Below are positions 58,734 to 64,000 of a stretch of DNA of 64,000 bases, in pieces. Within the stretch, counting starts at the first letter, position 1, and each line of letters opens with the position of its first letter. The translations under genes were made by a program, and so were the position numbers. The stretch is from Fallopia convolvulus (lineage: Eukaryota > Streptophyta > Magnoliopsida > Caryophyllales > Polygonaceae). The stretch lies in NCBI GenBank assembly GCA_964016875.1, contig OZ024719.1, forward strand, positions 65,543,224 through 65,607,223, given 5' to 3'. Under the pieces are notes generated by a model. It saw nothing but the letters and a program-made list of their open reading frames with translations. It was not told the origin of the DNA and made no database searches.

Positions 58734-59818
58734 ATTTTTTTTGGAAGGGTTCAAGGCGGCTTATTAGCCCACTTTATTCAAAGAAGCTACTATCTAACCA
58801 TGCAGGGTAAAGCTACCCCCTTACATCGATCATTCAAAAAATAACAACTAACGCTACTCGGTGGTTCTTCTAAAACATAGAAACCAGGAGAAAAATTAAA
58901 AGCAATAAAAGCGAGGTGATCGACAACTCGATTAGTCTCACGATAGATATGATGAAACTGAATATCCCAGTCTCCATTCAAAAAGCTCTGACAAGAAAAA
59001 ACCATGCTAGCAAGAGGGTGAGAGGATGGAAGTCTATGCTAAAGGAATCCAATGACAAGCTCTGAATCTGCCTCAATCATGATGCGAAGGTAACCGCGGT
59101 CCTAAGCTAAATGTAGGCCGTAGAAAAGACCCCACAACTCCGCCATAGGGACTACAAACACCAATATTGCACACAAATTAAACCCATGAGCCATTGACCA
59201 TTCTCGTCCCCAATAGCCCCACAAGCGGTTGCAATGCCAAACGGATCCCTCTTAGCCCCATCAGTGTTAACCTTAATCCACCCCAAATCAAGCTTGCACC
59301 ATCTCACCAAAATCTCCGTCCTGTAAAAATTTTGCAAGCTATCATTTCTCTCAAAAGCCTCATGGAATTGCGTCACCTTCCTTAAGAGAAACGCTCGCCT
59401 GCAAGGAATAACTCGTTCTTGACCAAAAAAGTGCCCATTTCGTCACTTCCATAACCACCAAAAAGTACTCACAAACAACACCCCATTATCCAACCCATCA
59501 GTAAGGTCGTAGCGTCCATGCAGGCCATCACGAATCCAACTACGAGGTGAAGCCGCATGGAAACCGCCAGTACTATCCGAGTTCACTGAAGGAAAAAGAT
59601 TCCAAATCACTTTCGCAAAGGAGCAGTCACTAAAAAGGTGAATAAGATTCTCCTGACCTTCCTCACAAATTCCGCAAACATCAGAAAGTGCCATATGTCT
59701 CCTAACACACTCCACATTTGTAAGCAATTTGCCTTTGACTCCTAGCCACAAAAAGTGTCTAATCCGCTCCGACAGATGCAACTTCCAAATGCAGGTGAGT
59801 AAATCTCCTAATTAAACT
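58734..59818 (-). pseudogene. LINE 3' fragment: zf-RVT and RNase H domains with polyA tail
   Basis: On the minus strand, the zinc-binding RT-associated domain is at 59443-59781 (LSERIRHFLWLGVKGKLLTN, CGICEEGQENLIHLF then SDCSFAKVIW). RNase H follows at 59152-59376 (WIKVNTDGAKRD, with GIATACGAIGDENGQW) and ends at 58790-59005 (HIYRETNRVVDHLAF). The frame breaks between the blocks. The 3' end is a short polyA (CCTTCCAAAAAAAATAC, 58734-58747 on the minus strand). It is a 5'-truncated L1-type insertion joined at about 59818 to a copia fragment in the other orientation. Confidence 0.85.
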
Positions 59819-59829
59819 GGGGTCAATCT

Positions 59830-60832
59830 CCGGTGCTGAACGCCATGGAGGAACATCCAAACAAGCTCACAAGCTCTCAAGTGAGTAAAGCATCCAAACA
59901 AGCTCTCAAGGATCCTACATGGCGCAACACCATGGAGGAACAATTTCATGCCCTTATTGCTAACAAAACTTGGTCTCTTGTTCCTTCCTCTCAAGCCCCT
60001 AATGTGGTTGGTTGCAAATGGGTCTTTCGAACCAAATACAAGCCCGATGGTACCATTGAGCGTTAGAAGGCTCGTCTTGTTGCCAAAGGTTTCCATCCTG
60101 TCTTGACTACACCGAAACCTTTAGCCCTGTTATCAAACCCGCCACCATCCGCCTAATTCTTAGCCTCGTCGTTACCCATTACTGGCCCCTTTAACAACTT
60201 GACATAAATGACGCCTTCCTCCAAGTCACCTTTCCGAGCAAGTCTTCATGGCTCAACCACCTAGATTCGTTAATCTTGACTTTCCAACACATGTATGTCA
60301 TCTACACAAAACCATTTATGGCCTTAAACAAGCCCTGCGGGCATGGCATCTTAAACTCTGCAACTTTTTGCTAAGGGTTTGTTTCCGGAACCCCGTCTCT
60401 GTCTTATCTTCGCCATGGTCCTCATGTTCTTTACCTTCTTGTGTAAATTGATGATATTGTTGTCACATATCCTCAATACAATTACTTCATGACTTCCTGC
60501 ATGGCCTTCTCACCGATTCTCCGTCAAGGAACTTACTCCCCTTAACTACTTTTTAGGAGTCGGGTTCGACCCACCAAGGATGGTCTCTTTCTCAATCAAA
60601 AATGTTACATTTTAGATCTATTGGACAAACATGGAATGGCTAACCCTAAAACAGTCTCCACATCCCTAGCCTCAAATCGGTCTTTCACTCTCCATGATGG
60701 TCGCGCTCTTGATGACCCGACAATTTATAGTTAAGCTGTTGGAAGCCTTCAATACCTCTCACTCATGCGACCCAATGTGGCATTTTTAGTCAATCGCCTT
60801 TCTCAATTCATGCATCGTCCAACTGATCTTCA
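59830..60832 (+). pseudogene. Ty1/copia reverse transcriptase relic
   Basis: Blocks of the copia RT in order with many frame breaks: MEEQFHALIANKTWSLVP, VGCKWVFRTKYKPDGTIER (then TAG), DYTETFSPVIKPATIRL (about 60105-60155), CHLHKTIYGLKQALRAWHLK (about 60295-60355), and AVGSLQYLSLMRPNVAFLVN (about 60735-60800). The YVDD region near 60440 is destroyed. No LTRs belong to it; its 3' end is cut by the TRIM element at 60833. Confidence 0.85.
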
Positions 60833-61310
60833 TGTTGAGAATAGTCTATCCCACATCTGAAATATAAAGAGAAATAACCTAGTATAAATAACCTTGGGTT
60901 ATTCCTCCTATTACCAATTGGTTTTAGGATGGAACATCACTAGGCTTGTGTGTTGGGTTTGTATACGCACGACCCCCGATCCATCGGCCCACATAAAGTT
61001 TAATATGGTATCAAAGCTCATGGTCTGGTCCTGGGCGCGTTTCCTAGCTTGTTTGGGCTTGGGTTTAGTGGTTGATGCTACCCGCCCGTTATTTGGGTTG
61101 AGTTGGCTAAAAAGAGACTGAGATGTCACTACCCGTCACTGTCACCGGGCTAGCTATGAAGAGATTGAAATGATAGTCCCGTCTGTTTGTCCAAGTGTCA
61201 ACTGGGCTAGGCCAGTTACACCTGCGGGGACGTGTTGAGAATATTGTCTATCCCACATCTAAAATATAAAGAGAAATAACCTACTATATATATACCCTTG
61301 GGTTTGTGTG
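60833..61310 (+). mobile_element. TRIM (terminal-repeat retrotransposon in miniature), 3' LTR truncated
   Basis: Direct terminal repeats begin TGTTGAGAATA at 60833 (TGTTGAGAATAGTCTATCCC) and 61233 (TGTTGAGAATATTGTCTATC), both continuing CCCACATCT.AAATATAAAG. A primer site TGGTATCAAAGC lies at 61006-61017 and a purine-rich tract (TGCGGGGACG) directly precedes the second repeat. The internal region is only about 230 bp with no coding sequence. The second LTR loses similarity after about 75 bp, near TTGGGTTTGTGTGCTGG, where a P450 shard begins. Confidence 0.8.
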
Positions 61311-61328
61311 CTGGCTTAGGATTAGCGG

Positions 61329-61447
61329 TTCCCATCTCTTCTCAAGAACTCGGTTGGATCGGGCCGTTTCCTTAGAAGGAAGAAGGTGGACGATCTTGTT
61401 TCCTATGTCTAGCTACAAAGCCGAGCAGGAGAAGCTGTTGATATAGA
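61329..61447 (+). pseudogene. CYP76 exon 1 shard
   Basis: Matches the CYP76 genes at the segment after the C helix: HLFS..RLD, then after a frame shift GRFLRRKKVDDLVSYV, a TAG, and LQSRAGEAVDI, against SQYLRRKKLDDLISYV...CIQSGDAINI in the gene at 47554. It is bounded on the left by the truncated TRIM LTR and on the right by a Helitron end at 61453. It shows that a fourth CYP76 copy once existed or was partially copied here. Confidence 0.8.
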
Positions 61448-61452
61448 ATTAA

Positions 61453-61940
61453 CTAGTTATACCCGTCGTGCCATGCACGACTATGGTTTGGTATTTTTTA
61501 TATTTTTAATTACTTTCTATGTACCTTAATTTAGAGATTATTAAATATTTTAATATATCTATTAAATATTAAGTTACATATTTTTATTATTTTTAAATAT
61601 TATAAGTATTTATCATTAATTTTTTATTGTAATATATATATATATATATATATATTCATGAAAAGATATCATGCCAAAAGATAAAAAAATTATAATTATT
61701 TTAAAATATTTTGAATTTTTTATCTTTAAATTTAAATATTTGTATAAGGAAGTTTCTAAAAGATATTGTTATACTAAATAGATATTTGTTTGATGTTAAA
61801 GATAGATTTAAAAAGTTAAAGAAGAATTTAATAGGAAAAAGTAAAAATATTAAGAATAAAAATTAATTTTGTAAAAATGAGATGGGGCTAGAATCGTTCT
61901 AATGGCTCGAAAAGGTACAACTTTAATATATAGTTATAGA
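61453..61940 (-). mobile_element. Small non-autonomous Helitron (488 bp)
   Basis: On the minus strand it starts TCTATAACTATATATTAAAG after A (T at 61941 on plus). It ends with hairpin GTCGTG-CATGG-CACGAC (61465-61481) then GGGTATAACTAG at 61453, followed by T (A at 61452). No coding sequence; AT-rich with a (TA)n run near 61631-61655. Confidence 0.85.
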
Positions 61941-62264
61941 TTTTATTTTAAAAAAATCTTTTACATAAATAGATAAAAAAATAAGGATATTTTTTTTAAA
62001 TTTTAAATAAAATTCGAATTTAATTTTTTTCATATAAATAGATAGAAATTTAAATGGAAAAACTAAATTAATATATCCATCTTAATATATAATATCTAAT
62101 GTTCTATAACTTATTTTAATTTTAGATAAATTCTTTTAGATCTATCTTAATTCCTAAGATATAATCGATAACATTTTTATTTTAGATAGAATCTTTTCTA
62201 GATTAATTTATCATATTTCTATATTATCCTAAAATAATATCAACATATATAAATTTTCAATAGA
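61941..62264. other. AT-rich spacer
   Basis: No coding potential or recognisable repeat end. The left part could still belong to the chromosome flank between the Helitron and the Sirevirus-like LTR. Confidence 0.5.
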
Positions 62265-63010
62265 ATACTTTTATTAAGTTTCAACGATTACAAGGCAAGT
62301 CTAGTAACTAAGGCTCCTACCAAAGTTCACTTGGTAACTACGGCTCCGACCGAAGTTCAACCAACTAGACTTCTAAAACCCTAAGCGTAAACCTAAATCG
62401 AAAGTAAACTACTGACTTACTTGTAGATTCTTCACCGGAAAAAGCCACACACTCATACACTTGAAAAGCTCTCTTCTCAAGTTCTTCGTCTTCAACCACT
62501 CGAAAAACCACACCTTTAACCCTAGCTAACCCTAGTTATTTATAAGATAAGTCAAGTCTGATCTCACACGTAATTCTTGCCTAATTACGCTGATATTCCA
62601 CTTAACAAATCCCACACAATAAGGAAAAAAGATTGTTTGTGATTTTGGATCCTCAACGATGTCGATTCTTCCCAAAACCGAATGATCTCGGATTTCCCAA
62701 GATAAGATCGTGTGAAGATTGATCTTATCCTCTCTTTTATCTCCTCAAGCAACCGCCTACAGCTGTAGAATCTTCGTAGAAGATCGCTCGCAGAAGATAA
62801 GGTAACTTGCCATTTATAGAAAGCCGCGTTCCTTCTCAAACGCACTTCCTAAATCTGTCACTCGTTCCCTCAATCGTTCCTCACGATGTTCCTTCACTCG
62901 TGACCATGTACCTGTTTTCCTGAAACACTTACATGTAGAAGCAAGTTATATTTACTAAGTTTGTTATCATCAAAACTAAGAGAAACCATGGAACAACTAT
63001 TGTTCCAACA
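62265..63010 (-). repeat. 3' LTR of a Sirevirus-like copia element
   Basis: On the minus strand a polypurine tract AAAAGGGGGAAAT (63024-63012), preceded by TTTGTCATCATCAAA, leads into TGTTGGAACAATAG at 63010. This combination of a TCATCATCAAAAAGGGGGA tract and a TGTTGG start is characteristic of SIRE/Maximus copia elements. The far end, about 62265, is an estimate; I found no clean CA terminus. A repeat AAGGCTCCTACCAAAGTTCA / CGGCTCCGACCGAAGTTCA lies at about 62310-62360. Confidence 0.55.
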
Positions 63011-63454
63011 ATTTCCCCCTTTTTGATGATGACAAACCTATACAAAAATGCATGTCTAGAAACCAATAGAAATATAGATCAGAAAAAAAATTCCTGTGTG
63101 GTTCCCCTTTAACAAATGCACTGTTGTTCCTACTCGTCAGAGGTAACAACTTATTCCCCCTCAGCCAAAGTTCCCTCTGTATTTCCTGGATAGAACGCAT
63201 CTCTGCATTTTTCCTTACTTCCCCCTTTTGACATCATCAAAAGGTCAACAATCATCAAGCAAAACATAGAGCAAATGAACAAATTTAATTGAAACTTAAA
63301 CCATTCATAAACAAAAGATAGTTATTATTATAGATAATTGTCGCAGGAATCACAGCCAGAGAAAACATAAAAACATAAAAGTCTTAACATCCAAGAAACA
63401 AAGAAAATTTTTAAGCTGGGGATAGATGGGCTAAGGAACTAGAGAGGGTCCACA
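63011..63454 (-). other. Untranslated 3' internal region of the Sirevirus-like element
   Basis: Between the ORF stop (63455) and the LTR. It carries two copies of the GGGGGAA-type purine tract on the minus strand, at about 63012-63024 and 63220-63240 (plus CTTCCCCCTTTTGACATCATC). Multiple polypurine tracts are a known feature of Sireviruses. Confidence 0.5.
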
Positions 63455-63997
63455 TCATGGTTCAGAGGAGGTGGAATCAGCAGCAGCAGTGTCAGTGTCT
63501 CTCTTAGCCAGGTACCCAATGATGGTACTCAGTTGAGAGGAAATCTTTTGAAGCTCGATCAACAACTTGGCAGAAACACCTTCACTCAGCGAAGAACTCC
63601 CAACATCCTTCTGGGCAGTCTTCTTTGCAGTTGTTCCCTTTGAATCACCCTGAAAGCTCATCCTCGAGATATTGCGCATCTCCAAGGGTAATCCAAAGAA
63701 CTCCTCTTTTGTAGGCTGATAAGCCTTTCGTTCCTTCAGTATAGCCTTCACAAAGCGAGGATAAGGTATGCTATGCTTCTTCCCAGTGCACTTAGCCATT
63801 TGCCTCATCATAATCTCCGGAAGACTGATACGTTCCTTCCTTAAAAACTTGTCCAGCAGAATCATATCATTGATAGTGAGCGTAGTCCTCTTCTCCAGCC
63901 TTGGAACAATAACCTTGATGAGAAACTGATGTGCAATCCGTGCAGTGTAGCTCAAGTCAGTGGTTAAGTAGGGACCAGAGGCAGGAACTTTTCCCAT
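63455..63997 (-). CDS. Sirevirus-type extra ORF (plant transposon protein-like), partial
   Basis: 180 residues at the window edge, so the true start may lie beyond 63997. Contains LTINDMILLDKFLRKERISL followed by PEIMMRQMAKCTGKK and a Ser/Thr-rich, Lys-rich C terminus (GDSKGTTAKKTAQK...DTAAADSTSSEP). This resembles the C-terminal part of the additional ORF found between pol and the 3' LTR in SIRE-like copia elements, which shares a domain annotated as putative plant transposon protein. Its role is unknown; it has been called envelope-like in some Sireviruses, but I see no transmembrane or signal segment in this portion. The downstream purine tract and TGTTGG LTR support the context. Confidence 0.6.
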   Translation of the reverse strand: MGKVPASGPYLTTDLSYTARIAHQFLIKVIVPRLEKRTTLTINDMILLDKFLRKERISLPEIMMRQMAKCTGKKHSIPYPRFVKAILKERKAYQPTKEEFFGLPLEMRNISRMSFQGDSKGTTAKKTAQKDVGSSSLSEGVSAKLLIELQKISSQLSTIIGYLAKRDTDTAAADSTSSEP

Positions 63998-64000
63998 GAC

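Noticed and set aside
1..64000. CRISPR array, bacterial operon, rRNA or organellar insertion
   Set aside because: No regularly spaced short repeats with unique spacers, no ribosomal RNA core sequences and no chloroplast or mitochondrial gene order seen.

Overview
This window is plant nuclear DNA from a eudicot. It shows spliced genes with GT-AG introns, chloroplast transit-peptide-like N termini, a plant A20/AN1 zinc-finger gene, a LITTLE ZIPPER gene, CYP76-type P450s and dense plant transposon families. The CYP76 genes look geraniol-8-hydroxylase-like, which hints at an asterid such as Lamiales, but that is only inference. I see no prokaryotic operon, CRISPR array or organellar genome segment.

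Layout. 1-6 kb: the 3' part of a decayed Ty3/gypsy element abutting the 3' end of a Ty1/copia element. 6-12 kb: largely empty. 12.1-12.6 kb (-): intronless stress-associated protein (A20/AN1). 13.0-16.4 kb: a non-autonomous Helitron carrying a second copy of its own 5' end. 16.8-19.5 kb: a dead hAT transposon (-). 21.9-24.2 kb: a nest of a hAT-like element, a second Helitron and a Stowaway-like MITE, lying between a promoter-like block and a 56-codon LITTLE ZIPPER gene at 25.0 kb. 26.5-36 kb: two single-copy chloroplast-type genes on the minus strand, Ycf49-like (DUF2499, 4 exons, 188 aa) and a BASS-family bile acid:sodium symporter homologue (9 exons, 417 aa). They are bracketed by two related LTRs in opposite orientation. 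38-58 kb: a CYP76 P450 cluster with one pseudogene (-) and two intact genes (+), with the intact splicing factor SF3A1 gene between the latter. 58-64 kb: LINE and copia relics, a TRIM element, a shard of a fourth CYP76, a 488-bp Helitron and the 3' end of a Sirevirus-like copia element with an extra ORF.

The strongest structural finding is the CYP76 pseudogene. A 6.5-kb copia element with 856/857-bp LTRs and a perfect 5-bp target duplication (AATAC) sits inside its last exon, so the final codons lie at 38204-38265 and the rest of the gene at 44779-46272. An independent frameshift and stop also break that exon. The most unusual pattern is a set of five tiny insertions (about 13-19 bp) of the form TTCTACC plus an A-run, or a close variant, each flanked by 12-19-bp direct repeats. 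They look like extreme 5'-truncated retroposition products. All three Helitrons have clean termini (A|TC at the 5' end, hairpin plus CTAG|T at the 3' end), and two of them contain duplicated 5' ends.

Exon structures were worked out by hand from splice signals, reading-frame phase and family knowledge. Family names come from motif recognition, not from a database search.
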